Shown here piece after piece: positions 8,524 through 15,091 of a stretch of DNA of 35,534 bases. The stretch is from the NCBI GenBank assembly GCA_014378805.1, contig JACMMY010000222.1, positions 1 to 35,534 of the forward strand, given 5' to 3'. Every line of letters begins with the position of its first letter. Within the stretch, counting starts at the first letter, position 1. The notes under the pieces are model-generated. The model was not told where the DNA came from, searched no databases, and worked only from the letters and a program-made list of their open reading frames with translations. This DNA comes from Moraxellaceae bacterium. GTDB taxonomy: Bacteria > Pseudomonadota > Gammaproteobacteria > Pseudomonadales > Moraxellaceae. The position numbers were made by a program, and so were the translations under genes.

Positions 8524-9425
8524 TATTGATTATCCACACTCTCATCAGCATCATCAGATAAATCAACAATCGCCTGAATATCTTTCACGTTCATGTCGAC
8601 ATAATCCGCCAACGCCACAAAGTCAGCAATACTCAACGTTTCAGGACGTGCCATCGGGCTAATACCAAGCTGGGCAAAGCCCGCTTCATCAACTTGACCT
8701 TTTAAGGTGTTGCGCAAAGTTTTACGACGTTGGTTAAACACTTGTGAAACCAATGCAGCAAGTAGTTTTTCATTTCGCGCTTGCACAGGTTTAACCGCAT
8801 AAGGTTCTAAACGGAAAACCGCACTGGTGACTTTTGGTGGTGGATTAAACGCACCCGGTGGCACCTCAAACAAGAATGTCGGTTTACAGTAATACTGAAT
8901 CATCACTGACAAACGCCCAAAATCTTTGTTTTTTGGTTCAGCAACGATGCGGTCAACCACTTCTTTTTGCAGCATAAAGTGCATGTCTTTGACTGCTGCA
9001 CCGTAGCGAATGAGATGAAAAAGCAACGGCGTTGAAATGTTATACGGCAAATTTCCAACTACACGCAGCGGTTTATCCAATTTTTCCATTTGCGCGAAGT
9101 CAAAACGCAGCGCATCGCCTTCAACAATCGTTAAATGCTGTGGATGGCCCATGCGCGCTGGCAAGGTTGCCGCCAAATCACGGTCTAACTCCAGCACGGT
9201 CAAATGCGATGACGCCGCTAACAAAGGTGCAGTCAACGCCCCCATTCCCGGCCCGATCTCAACGAGGTTATCACCGAGACGCGGTGCAACGGCTTGAACA
9301 ATTCGCCCAATGACCCGTTGATCATGCAGGAAGTTTTGTCCAAAACGCTTACGTGCTTTATGACCTTTTAGCTCAGGTTCTGCAAATAACAAAGCATCGC
9401 TATCAAACGTTTCGGAATTTGTCAT
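8523..9425 (-). CDS. rsmA: 16S rRNA adenine-1518/1519 dimethyltransferase RsmA (KsgA)
   Basis: 300 residues from ATG 9425; an in-frame TTG at 9440 would add five. Motifs: HKARKRFGQNFLHD, the SAM site EIGPGMGALT, LELDRDL, and the catalytic GNLPYNISTPLL, then FNQRRKTLRNTLKG in the C-terminal domain. Known role: dimethylation of two adjacent adenines in helix 45 of 16S rRNA late in 30S assembly. It is followed by apaH with a one-base overlap. In many gammaproteobacteria pdxA sits directly upstream; here pdxA lies 5.7 kb away beyond accessory genes. A decayed second copy of the first 31 codons and the promoter region is present at 11883-12045. Confidence 0.97.
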   Translation of the reverse strand: MTNSETFDSDALLFAEPELKGHKARKRFGQNFLHDQRVIGRIVQAVAPRLGDNLVEIGPGMGALTAPLLAASSHLTVLELDRDLAATLPARMGHPQHLTIVEGDALRFDFAQMEKLDKPLRVVGNLPYNISTPLLFHLIRYGAAVKDMHFMLQKEVVDRIVAEPKNKDFGRLSVMIQYYCKPTFLFEVPPGAFNPPPKVTSAVFRLEPYAVKPVQARNEKLLAALVSQVFNQRRKTLRNTLKGQVDEAGFAQLGISPMARPETLSIADFVALADYVDMNVKDIQAIVDLSDDADESVDNQ

Positions 9426-9568
9426 GGGGGAAAATCTCAAATTTTTTCTGAATGTAATAAGTCGCTATTTTACATGACTAGGCAATCAATATGATATGAA
9501 ATGGCACATGAGTGATTGCAATGTTATTTTATTAGTTCACAAAAACAGTCGAAACACGCAGGGAAGCA

Positions 9569-9599
9569 TTAGATAAGCAGATCAATTCTGCTTATCTAA
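9569..9599. repeat. Perfect 13-bp inverted repeat upstream of rsmA
   Basis: TTAGATAAGCAGA (9569-9581) and TCTGCTTATCTAA (9587-9599) pair perfectly around a 5-nt loop. There is no T-tract on either strand, so it is not a classical terminator. It lies between the rsmA promoter region and the terminator of the acyl-CoA dehydrogenase gene; it could be a second, imperfect terminator or a protein-binding site. Confidence 0.65.
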
Positions 9600-9645
9600 A
9601 AGTCGTTATTTCAAATCTATTTTCTCCAACCGTCTACAAAGCTTA

Positions 9646-9674
9646 AAAAACCTCATCATGACGATGAGGTTTTT
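9646..9674 (-). terminator. Terminator of the acyl-CoA dehydrogenase gene
   Basis: AAAAACCTCATC (9646-9657) and GATGAGGTTTTT (9663-9674) form a 12-bp stem with a 5-nt loop and A/T-tracts on both sides. It lies 36 bases past the acyl-CoA dehydrogenase stop and separates that gene from rsmA. Confidence 0.88.
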
Positions 9675-9709
9675 ATAAGGATTCAATCATTGCGCGTCGG
9701 AAGCTAAAC

Positions 9710-10858
9710 TCATAAAGAGCGCGCGATAATCTCTTTCATGATTTCGCTAGAACCGCCATAAATCCTTTGCACACGAGCATCAGCATACATCTGCGTAATC
9801 GGGTATTCGAGCATATAACCATAACCGCCAAAGAACTGTAAGCATTCATCAACGACTTTACATTCCAATTCGCTGAGATTGAGTTTCACGATAGATGCCG
9901 TCACCGTATCCAACTCGCCATCAATCATACGCTGAATACACTCATCGACAAATGCACGAGCCATCACGGCTTGCGCCTTCATATCTGCCAATTTAAAACG
10001 TGTATTCTGCATATCTAACAATGTCTTACCAAATGCCTTACGTTCTTTGGTATAAGTCACAGTCAGATCTAATGCACGTTCAATAATACCCATGGCACAA
10101 ATACCAAGCATCAAACGTTCATAAGGCAGCTCACTCATGAGATGTGCAAAACCTTTGCCTTCAACGCCACCTAACAGGTTTTCAGCAGGCACGTGCACAT
10201 CATCAAAGAACAACTCGCAAGTATCTTGACCTTTTTGTCCAAGTTTTTCCAAAATACGACCGACTTTGAACCCTTTTACTTTCTTGGTTTCAACCAAGAG
10301 TAGTGAAATTCCTTTTGAACCTGCATCTGGATTGGTCTTGGTGACAACGACAATCAGATCAGCAAGATAGCCATTGGAAATAAAAATCTTTGATCCATTA
10401 ATCACATATTCATCACCATCACGGTCGGCACGCGTGCGAATACCTTGCAAGTCTGATCCAGCACTCGGTTCTGACATGGCGATCGCATCAATCATTTCGC
10501 CCGAGGCCAAAAGTGGTAAATATTTTTGTTTCTGCGCGTCAGTGCCTTGATTCAAAATATAGTGCGCCGCAATCGCATGGACGTGTAAACCAAATGCGCG
10601 ATCACCCGCATAAGCGAGCTCTTCAAAGAAAATCGCCATATGTGCAAAATTACCACCACTACCACCAAACTCATCCGGCACATCGGCCAGTAAAATACCG
10701 AGTTCACCCGCTTTATTCCAAAGATCACGATCTACATGTTGTTGCTTTGCCCATTTTTCGCCGTGTGCACTAATCTCGGTTTGGACAAAACGACGAACAT
10801 TGTCTCGGTACATCTCAAGTTCAGAATCCATCCATCGTTTTTTTTGCAGATTCATCAT
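9710..10858 (-). CDS. Acyl-CoA dehydrogenase (long-chain type active site)
   Basis: 382 residues, normal for soluble ACADs. GGAGTAATA precedes ATG 10858. Family blocks: AMSEPSAGSDLQGI (FAD/substrate loop), YVINGSKIFISNGYLADL, KLGQKGQDTCELFFDDVHVP, and the C-terminal QFFGGYGYMLEYPITQMYADARVQRIYGGSSEIMKEII split across two FAD contacts. The C-terminal loop has IYGGSSE where MCAD-type enzymes carry the catalytic Glu. Instead E247 in ELPYERL aligns with the catalytic Glu of the LCAD/isovaleryl group. Likely role: FAD-dependent alpha,beta-dehydrogenation of an acyl-CoA, electrons to ETF. The substrate cannot be read. It is divergent from a TetR gene, which probably represses it. Confidence 0.92.
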   Translation of the reverse strand: MMNLQKKRWMDSELEMYRDNVRRFVQTEISAHGEKWAKQQHVDRDLWNKAGELGILLADVPDEFGGSGGNFAHMAIFFEELAYAGDRAFGLHVHAIAAHYILNQGTDAQKQKYLPLLASGEMIDAIAMSEPSAGSDLQGIRTRADRDGDEYVINGSKIFISNGYLADLIVVVTKTNPDAGSKGISLLLVETKKVKGFKVGRILEKLGQKGQDTCELFFDDVHVPAENLLGGVEGKGFAHLMSELPYERLMLGICAMGIIERALDLTVTYTKERKAFGKTLLDMQNTRFKLADMKAQAVMARAFVDECIQRMIDGELDTVTASIVKLNLSELECKVVDECLQFFGGYGYMLEYPITQMYADARVQRIYGGSSEIMKEIIARSL

Positions 10859-10973
10859 TATTACTCCAGTAATTACATTTATTGAACCTAAACAAACCTA
10901 ATTATTTTCAGTTTGCAACAACAAACCATACAGCGCGATCAAGCCTGTAATATCATCATTTATGATTAATTTA

Positions 10974-11031
10974 GGTCAAACGACCGATAAATATTTTCAA
11001 AATTATATAGGTCAGTTGACAGATTCGTCAA
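10974..11031. promoter_or_regulatory. Candidate operators between the acyl-CoA dehydrogenase gene and tetR
   Basis: The 228-base divergent region holds TTGAC-N6-GTCAA (11016-11031) and GGTC-AAAC-GACC (10974-10985). Dyads of this size between a TetR gene and its divergent target are the usual operator arrangement, and TTGAC can also serve as a -35. No binding data; assigned from position and symmetry. Confidence 0.5.
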
Positions 11032-11086
11032 TGATCTGGAAAATGGTATTTTCTACCAACCTTAAATAAATGGATTTCAACGAGCA

Positions 11087-11725
11087 ATGCTCAATACTGT
11101 GATTGAATCATTAAAGAAAAAAGGTTCTGGCACGACAGAAAAAGGCGTCGAACGCGCCCAAGAAATTATGAAAGCCGCGCGAGAAATATTTGCGACCGAA
11201 GGTTATGCGGGATTGTCCATGCGTAGCGTCGCCGCACGAGTGAACGTCAGTTTAAGTACAGTGCAGCACTACTACCAAGACAAAGACACCTTGGTCGAAG
11301 CTGTTCTCCTTTTTATGATTGATGATTATCGGATTGCGATCGAGCAGCTTAATCAAACGATGACTGGAAAAACGCAGATTGAACGATTGATGGCGGCGAT
11401 GGATTTATTTATTGCAGAAATTCTTCGTACTGAAGTTGCGAGTGTTTTTATGGAAATATGGTCTATTGCAAACCGTAATACCGTTGCCGCAAAAATTCTC
11501 GATCAAGTTCGCATTCGTGAACAAAAAGAATTTGTTCGTTTAATCAAAGGTCTTGTTCCGGATTTAAATGAAGGTAATGACGAGATACGTGCAGCCTTGA
11601 TGATTGCCCAAATTGAAGGGCTCACGATACAACTCTCTCGCAAGAGTTCAGGTCAATGGCATCACGAACAACTGGTAGCGGCCGCGCGCATGGCGTTACT
11701 AAGATTGGCGACAGGTTCAAATTAA
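11087..11725 (+). CDS. TetR-family transcriptional regulator
   Basis: 212 residues. The N-terminal DNA-binding domain spans about residues 20-70: AREIFATEGYAGLSMRSVAARVNVSLSTVQHYYQDKDTLVEAVL in outline, with the helix-turn-helix at RSVAARVNVSLSTVQHYY. The C-terminal ligand domain is unassigned. It is divergent from the acyl-CoA dehydrogenase gene, so repression of that gene with an acyl-CoA-like inducer is a reasonable inference. The ribosome site before ATG 11087 is weak. The lysine/threonine-rich first 20 residues are an extension ahead of the usual TetR start. Confidence 0.9.
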   Translation: MLNTVIESLKKKGSGTTEKGVERAQEIMKAAREIFATEGYAGLSMRSVAARVNVSLSTVQHYYQDKDTLVEAVLLFMIDDYRIAIEQLNQTMTGKTQIERLMAAMDLFIAEILRTEVASVFMEIWSIANRNTVAAKILDQVRIREQKEFVRLIKGLVPDLNEGNDEIRAALMIAQIEGLTIQLSRKSSGQWHHEQLVAAARMALLRLATGSN

Positions 11726-11882
11726 AGTGAGGTTTAGAGATCTCTCTTCACGTTTGTGATTGAGCCCTTGAAAAGTTTGATACGGGATCAGCATACTTAG
11801 GATGAGCTTCAGCCCATCAACAACATTTAATACACTCCTCACCCAACAATAACAACCTCATTGTGACAATAAAAATGACCTC

Positions 11883-12045
11883 TTTTTGTCCAAACCGTTT
11901 ACGCGCTATATGACCTTTTAGCTCAGGTTCTGCGAATAGCAAAGCAGCGCGATCAAACGTTCCGGTTTTCACTCATTGGGGAATCTCAGGTTTTCTAGGT
12001 GTAATAAAGGGGTTATTTTGCATGATTGAGTGGGTGAGATGATAT
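11883..12045 (-). pseudogene. Decayed duplicate of the rsmA promoter region and first 31 codons
   Basis: This stretch aligns to 9333-9500 at a constant offset of 2550 bases across the coding part, including a 24-base identical run (9360-9383 against 11910-11933). Read on the minus strand it encodes TFDRAALLFAEPELKGH and RKRFGQ, matching the RsmA N-terminus TFDSDALLFAEPELKGH and RKRFGQ. Similarity stops abruptly at about 11883, inside what would be RFGQNFLHD. It continues upstream of the start codon into the promoter region. One extra base near the start codon shifts the frame, so the copy is dead. It marks one edge of the segment carrying the acyl-CoA dehydrogenase and tetR. Confidence 0.85.
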
Positions 12046-12065
12046 GGACGGACTTTGATTCTCAC

Positions 12066-12133
12066 TGTAAATGCGTACTGATGAGTCCGTGTCGGATGAT
12101 TGTCAACCCATCCGACGATTCTTGTAATTTACA
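12066..12133. repeat. Nested inverted repeats with a two-stem fold
   Basis: Outer arms TGTAAAT (12066-12072) and ATTTACA (12127-12133) enclose inner arms GTCGGATG (12091-12098) and CATCCGAC (12109-12116). All pairs are perfect. There is no T-tract of terminator quality on either strand. It lies downstream of the TPR gene and next to the rsmA remnant. Role unknown. Confidence 0.55.
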
Positions 12134-12187
12134 ATCTAAAAACCAAAAATAAAATCACTCCGTGGTTATATTATCCAGTTGTGTTGA

Positions 12188-12871
12188 CTAGCTCTTTGCG
12201 ATGTTTTTAAACGCATTTTTGACCTTTTGGATCGCATATCTATTCATATGTTGCGCACGCCTATCCCAATGACTCGCGGTCTGCTCTAATTTGGCTTTAA
12301 TGATCTGTGCTTGCTCCAACTCCTTCTGTTTTAGCAAGCAAATGGCATATTCCACACAAATCTCAACACTACCAAAGCAGCGCATTAAATATTCGAATTG
12401 CTCACGCGCAGCATCATTTTCACCCATTTCAGCCAGAGTAAGAGCAGCCAACAAGGTCACATCTTCGACATGATAGTTCGCATCTTTCGCACGACTATCA
12501 CTCAACAAAACCAAGACTCGTTGATGTTGATTCACATCAAAATTCGCATAAGCTGTTACTAAACGCACCTGTAAATCTGAATCAGATGCCCGCGTTAAAC
12601 AGGACTCAAACTCCTTCACTGCTTCAATCATATTCCCCATTGCTCGCAGTGCATTTGCCACGCGCAGATGGTTATGCACCGATGCAGTCAGGTTATATGC
12701 CTGACGTGCAGCCAAGAGCTCTCGGTTTGGATTTAAAACTCCTGAGGTCTGGGCTGTGAACTGACGAAAACCATAGTGCATGCGAGTGTTGGGTAAAAAA
12801 ATCGCAATAATGACATGCAAGCCAATACCATAAATTGAAAAATATTCAAACAATTGAACTAAGTTACCCAC
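12188..12871 (-). CDS. Membrane-anchored TPR-repeat protein (COG4700-like)
   Basis: 227 residues from the GTG at 12871, chosen because AAGGA stands 8 bases before it; a GTG at 12901 would add ten residues. A hydrophobic N-terminal segment (LFEYFSIYGIGLHVIIAIFL) is followed by TPR-like helices: NLTASVHNHLRVANALRAMGNMIEAVKEFE, LQVRLVTAYANFDV and EVCV-type helices ending in EYAICLLKQKELEQAQ (segments shown separately). The C-terminal SHWDRRAQHMNRYAIQKVKNA resembles the ending of the uncharacterised COG4700 group. Probable protein-protein interaction role; no specific function known. It stands in the accessory region between pdxA and rsmA. Confidence 0.72.
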   Translation of the reverse strand: MGNLVQLFEYFSIYGIGLHVIIAIFLPNTRMHYGFRQFTAQTSGVLNPNRELLAARQAYNLTASVHNHLRVANALRAMGNMIEAVKEFESCLTRASDSDLQVRLVTAYANFDVNQHQRVLVLLSDSRAKDANYHVEDVTLLAALTLAEMGENDAAREQFEYLMRCFGSVEICVEYAICLLKQKELEQAQIIKAKLEQTASHWDRRAQHMNRYAIQKVKNAFKNIAKS

Positions 12872-13053
12872 AAAAATGATCCTTATTATTAATTTCGTCA
12901 CACGATCTTATCGTAGCGCTGTTACACAAGTCCACTAAACAAGGCTCATCATCTCCAGATGTTTTATATTCATTGCAACAATCAAGCGTGGATATGTGAC
13001 GAAGTTGCGATATTGGAAATATTCAATGTTTCATCGGGATATAAATTCAGAGA

Positions 13054-13097
13054 TTTATTAAAATCTAAATTAAGATTAAGTTGTTTATTTTAATAAA
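13054..13097. repeat. AT-rich 11-bp perfect inverted repeat
   Basis: TTTATTAAAAT (13054-13064) and ATTTTAATAAA (13087-13097) are reverse complements separated by 22 bases. It lies about 55 bases before the tandem 9-mers. Confidence 0.6.
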
Positions 13098-13150
13098 TAA
13101 TTTTGATCTAAAACCATCCTGAGAATGCTTTTATTGCTTCAAGTTGAACA

Positions 13151-13222
13151 ATTAGACCAATTAGACCAATTAGACCAATTAGACCAATTAGACCAATTAG
13201 ACCAATTAGACCAATTAGACCA
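13151..13222. repeat. Tandem repeat, ATTAGACCA x 8
   Basis: Eight exact head-to-tail copies of the 9-mer ATTAGACCA cover 72 bases, with no mismatch between copies. The array ends 34 bases before the antitoxin start codon. The lack of divergence between copies suggests recent expansion or ongoing slippage. Confidence 0.97.
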
Positions 13223-13239
13223 ACTTTAGTATAGTTGGT
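13219..13239. promoter_or_regulatory. Candidate operator of the toxin-antitoxin operon
   Basis: ACCAAC (13219-13224) and GTTGGT (13234-13239) form a dyad with a 9-base AT-rich centre, placed between the repeat array and the GAGGTG ribosome site of the antitoxin gene. Phd-type antitoxins usually repress their own promoter through such dyads. Inferred from position. Confidence 0.5.
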
Positions 13240-13256
13240 TAAAAATGAGGTGAACA

Positions 13257-13496
13257 ATGATTATTAATCTATCCGAGGCAAAAGCGCATTTATCCGAGTT
13301 GGTGCAACGCGCCTATCAGGGTGAAGAAATTATTATTGCCAAAAATAATTTACCGCTTGTTGAACTCGTCGTTCATCGCCCAAAGAGCAAAGTAATCCTT
13401 GGTTTACTCAAAGATCATCCATCGCGTGATGCGCTCAATGCCGCACTAGACATAGATGTCAGTAATTTATGGGATGGTGAGGTATTTCCGCAGTGA
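13257..13496 (+). CDS. Phd/YefM-family antitoxin
   Basis: 79 residues beginning MIINLSEAKAHLSELVQRAYQGEEIIIAKNNLPLVELV, the compact Phd/YefM fold that dimerises and binds DNA; the C-terminal half (LKDHPSRDALNAALDIDV) would wrap the toxin. GAGGTG stands 6 bases before ATG 13257. The GTGA overlap with the next gene couples antitoxin and toxin translation. Expected to neutralise the PIN toxin and autorepress the operon. The antitoxin frame is intact even though the toxin frame is not. Confidence 0.92.
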   Translation: MIINLSEAKAHLSELVQRAYQGEEIIIAKNNLPLVELVVHRPKSKVILGLLKDHPSRDALNAALDIDVSNLWDGEVFPQ

Positions 13497-13865
13497 ACAT
13501 TTTGATCGACACGCATATTTTTTTATGGGCATTAACAAACCCAGATAACATAACCACCGAACAAACCTCAGCCTTACAAAATCCTCATAATCACATTTAT
13601 GTCAGTGCAATGAGCATCACCGAAATCATCATCAAAGCCAGTATAGGCAAGCTAGATGTTAATTTCGACCCTGTGGAAATTGCTAAAAAAAAGCAGATTC
13701 AATTTGCTCGATTACCGCGCTGAAGACGCTTTATTTCTACAAGCGCTGCCGTTACATCACAAAGACCCATTTGATCGGATGCTGATCGCGCAAGCAAAAG
13801 CGAACGATATGACGATTATGGCCAATGATTCTTTGTTTAGGCGTTATGATTGCGAATTGATTTAA
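13493..13865 (+). pseudogene. VapC-type PIN-domain toxin, frameshifted in a poly-A tract
   Basis: The gene starts at GTG 13493, overlapping the antitoxin stop (GTGA). Frame one gives ILIDTHIFLWAL (first PIN acidic residue), ISAMSITEII-type helix and SIGKLDV, then stops at 13723. Family similarity leaves this frame at the run of eight A (13685-13692) and continues one base later as SRFNLLDYRAEDALFLQ, ALPLHHKDPFDRMLIAQA and ANDSLFRRY to the stop at 13865, covering the remaining PIN acidic residues. Removing one A restores a toxin of about 123 residues, the usual size. So either the toxin is inactive, it is switched by slippage in the A-tract, or the base count is an assembly error. Known activity of the family: Mg-dependent RNase. 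Confidence 0.88.
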
Positions 13866-14102
13866 TCTTTGAGTAGATAAAGTCCATCTACAATTCTTTA
13901 GCTGACAAATAAGACGTGAATTGTGAAAGTTACTCCATGACACTAAACTATCGCACTAATAAAAAAACGATAATTCATCTTGACTTAGCTACAACTTAAT
14001 GACACATTCAGCCCTATATTTACTTTTATTTTCAAATCAAAACAGGGATCTTATGTGGCAACTTTTGGCATCTTATGTGTCACCTCTGCCGCATAAGAGT
14101 AG
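13866..14102. other. Stretch between the toxin gene and the cassette boundary
   Basis: No gene is seen. At 14050-14060 and 14087-14097, CTTATGTGGCA and TGCCGCATAAG form an 11-bp stem with one mismatch and a 26-base loop that contains a second copy of CTTATGTG. On the minus strand this hairpin would have lain directly after pdxA before the cassette was inserted. Confidence 0.5.
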
Positions 14103-15089
14103 TTAGGCATTAGGGATAAATGAGAGCGAGGTGTCTGGTGAGCTACAAAGAAGCAGTGTCGAAATGGGAATCGCGTGGAAAGCCGCTCATTGTCGAAGGC
14201 GCGAACAGTCGAATCTGGCGCGAAGGAAGTGGGGAGCCAGTAATTTGTCTGCATGGTGTGCCTGCGTCTGGGTTCTTGTACCGAAAGGTGCTTCCCGAAC
14301 TTGCTGCGCGTGGGTTGGAGGGAATCACATTTGATCTGCCAGGAATGGGATTTGCGGATCGCCCCTCGGATTTCGACTATTCATGGAGCGGTTTGTCGCA
14401 GTGGACCGTCAAGGCAATCGACGCCGCTGGCATAGATAAATTCCACCTAGTAGTTCATGACATCGGCGGGCCGGTCGGATTCGACGTAATCAGGCAGATT
14501 CCCGGTAGAATACGCTCGCTAACCGTACTCAACACGTTGGTAAGAGCCGCTAGCTTTCATCGTCCGTGGGTTATGGAGCCATTTGCTCACCCAATAATTG
14601 GTTCGCTTTGGGTTGCTTCGATGCGGACGCCAATGATCATTCCTCTAATGCGCACAATCGGAATGCACGATGGACCTAGCAACGACGACCTGCGGGCATA
14701 CGGCTACCTGCTCACTCGCGTTGACGGAGGCGTGGCATTCAGAAAGGTAATGCGTGGCTTTGAGCGAACATCGGAATTCGAGAGTAGAATCGTCTCTGCT
14801 CTTAAAACGCGGAAATTTCCCGCGCAAGTAATATGGGGCGCTGAGGATCCGGCGCTGAAGATGTCCAGATATGCTCCGGAAATCTGCGAGGTCCTTGGCC
14901 TGAATTCCTGGCACAAGGTTCGTGGAAAGCACTTCCTTCAGGAAGACTCACCGAAAGAAATTGCGCAGCTAGTTGCATCATTCGTTGAGGGTCAAAGGAA
15001 GTGATATATCCCCCCGAGAAATGGTGCGCTAATGCATCCATTCGCTGCAGGCACGATGGCCCTGACGAGCCGCGGCCTGAGCTCAAACG
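14103..15089 (+). mobile_element. Single integron gene cassette (inferred)
   Basis: The left boundary is G|TTAGGC (core GTTRRRY, 14102-14108), 18 bases before the start codon of the only gene inside. The right boundary is an attC-like site ending AAACG|TT (15089-15091). The cassette is visibly richer in G+C than both flanks and holds one gene oriented toward its attC, the standard cassette layout. No integron integrase and no further cassette is in view, so this looks like a lone cassette placed at a secondary site, the 3' end of pdxA. Inferred from motifs and composition; homology searches were not possible. Confidence 0.72.
14120..15004 (+). CDS. Alpha/beta hydrolase with Asp nucleophile, haloalkane dehalogenase/epoxide hydrolase clan
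   Basis: 294 residues. Oxyanion loop HGVPAS (45-50), FDLPGMGFADRP, nucleophile elbow HDIGGP with D114, acid D243 in IWGAEDPA, and H271 in GKHFLQEDSPKEI. The Asp-Asp-His triad and the ending are typical of haloalkane dehalogenases and epoxide hydrolases. However, the halide-holding residues are missing: Ile follows the nucleophile where dehalogenases have Trp, and the oxyanion loop has HGVP rather than HGNP. A dehalogenase call is therefore unsafe; an epoxide or ester hydrolase is as likely. Start: ATG 14120 after AGGG, or GTG 14138 after GAGG. Codon use is G+C-richer than the neighbours, in keeping with its place on the inferred cassette. Confidence 0.85.
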   Translation: MRARCLVSYKEAVSKWESRGKPLIVEGANSRIWREGSGEPVICLHGVPASGFLYRKVLPELAARGLEGITFDLPGMGFADRPSDFDYSWSGLSQWTVKAIDAAGIDKFHLVVHDIGGPVGFDVIRQIPGRIRSLTVLNTLVRAASFHRPWVMEPFAHPIIGSLWVASMRTPMIIPLMRTIGMHDGPSNDDLRAYGYLLTRVDGGVAFRKVMRGFERTSEFESRIVSALKTRKFPAQVIWGAEDPALKMSRYAPEICEVLGLNSWHKVRGKHFLQEDSPKEIAQLVASFVEGQRK

Positions 15090-15091
15090 TT
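15026..15091 (+). other. attC-like recombination site of the cassette
   Basis: About 66 bases. The left end GCGCTAATGCATCCATTC resembles the R''/L'' arms (consensus RYYYAAC, here ending CTAAT). The right end GCCTGAGCTCAAACGTT resembles L'/R' with the cleaved GTT at 15089-15091. In a circular cassette the junction would read AAACGTTAGGC, a classical attC core. The arm match is imperfect (CTAAT instead of CTAAC). Confidence 0.65.

Larger units (their letters stand above)
11726..12187. other. Gene-free stretch between tetR and the TPR gene
   Basis: 462 bases without an intact gene. From left to right it holds nothing recognisable to about 11880, the decayed rsmA 5' copy (11883-12045), a hairpin-rich element (12066-12133) and AT-rich sequence up to the TPR stop. 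Confidence 0.6.
12872..13256. other. Intergenic region between the TPR gene and the toxin-antitoxin pair
   Basis: About 385 bases without a gene and very AT-rich. It contains an 11-bp perfect inverted repeat (13054-13097), eight 9-bp tandem repeats (13151-13222) and a small dyad just before the antitoxin gene (13219-13239). The first 150 bases hold nothing I recognise. Confidence 0.6.

Noticed and set aside
8530..8538. Perfect DnaA box TTATCCACA
   Set aside because: It is single, lies inside the rsmA coding sequence, and one such 9-mer is expected by chance in a window about this size.
12078..12120. Hammerhead-ribozyme-like core (CTGATGAG followed by a stem)
   Set aside because: The second half of the core, CGAAAC, is absent; after the stem the sequence reads GATTC. 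The geometry of stem II does not fit either.
13151..13222. Possible CRISPR array
   Set aside because: The units are contiguous 9-mers with no spacers and no cas genes are near.
13687..13693. Programmed -1 frameshift site A AAA AAG in the toxin gene
   Set aside because: A -1 shift leads to a frame without toxin similarity. The family match needs a +1 shift or loss of one A, so the classical slippery mechanism does not rescue it.
14041..14110. XerC/XerD pdif site as the cause of the accessory module
   Set aside because: TTATGT occurs twice, but no full 28-base pdif-like arrangement with both arms is present, while the GTT/attC boundaries fit an integron cassette better.
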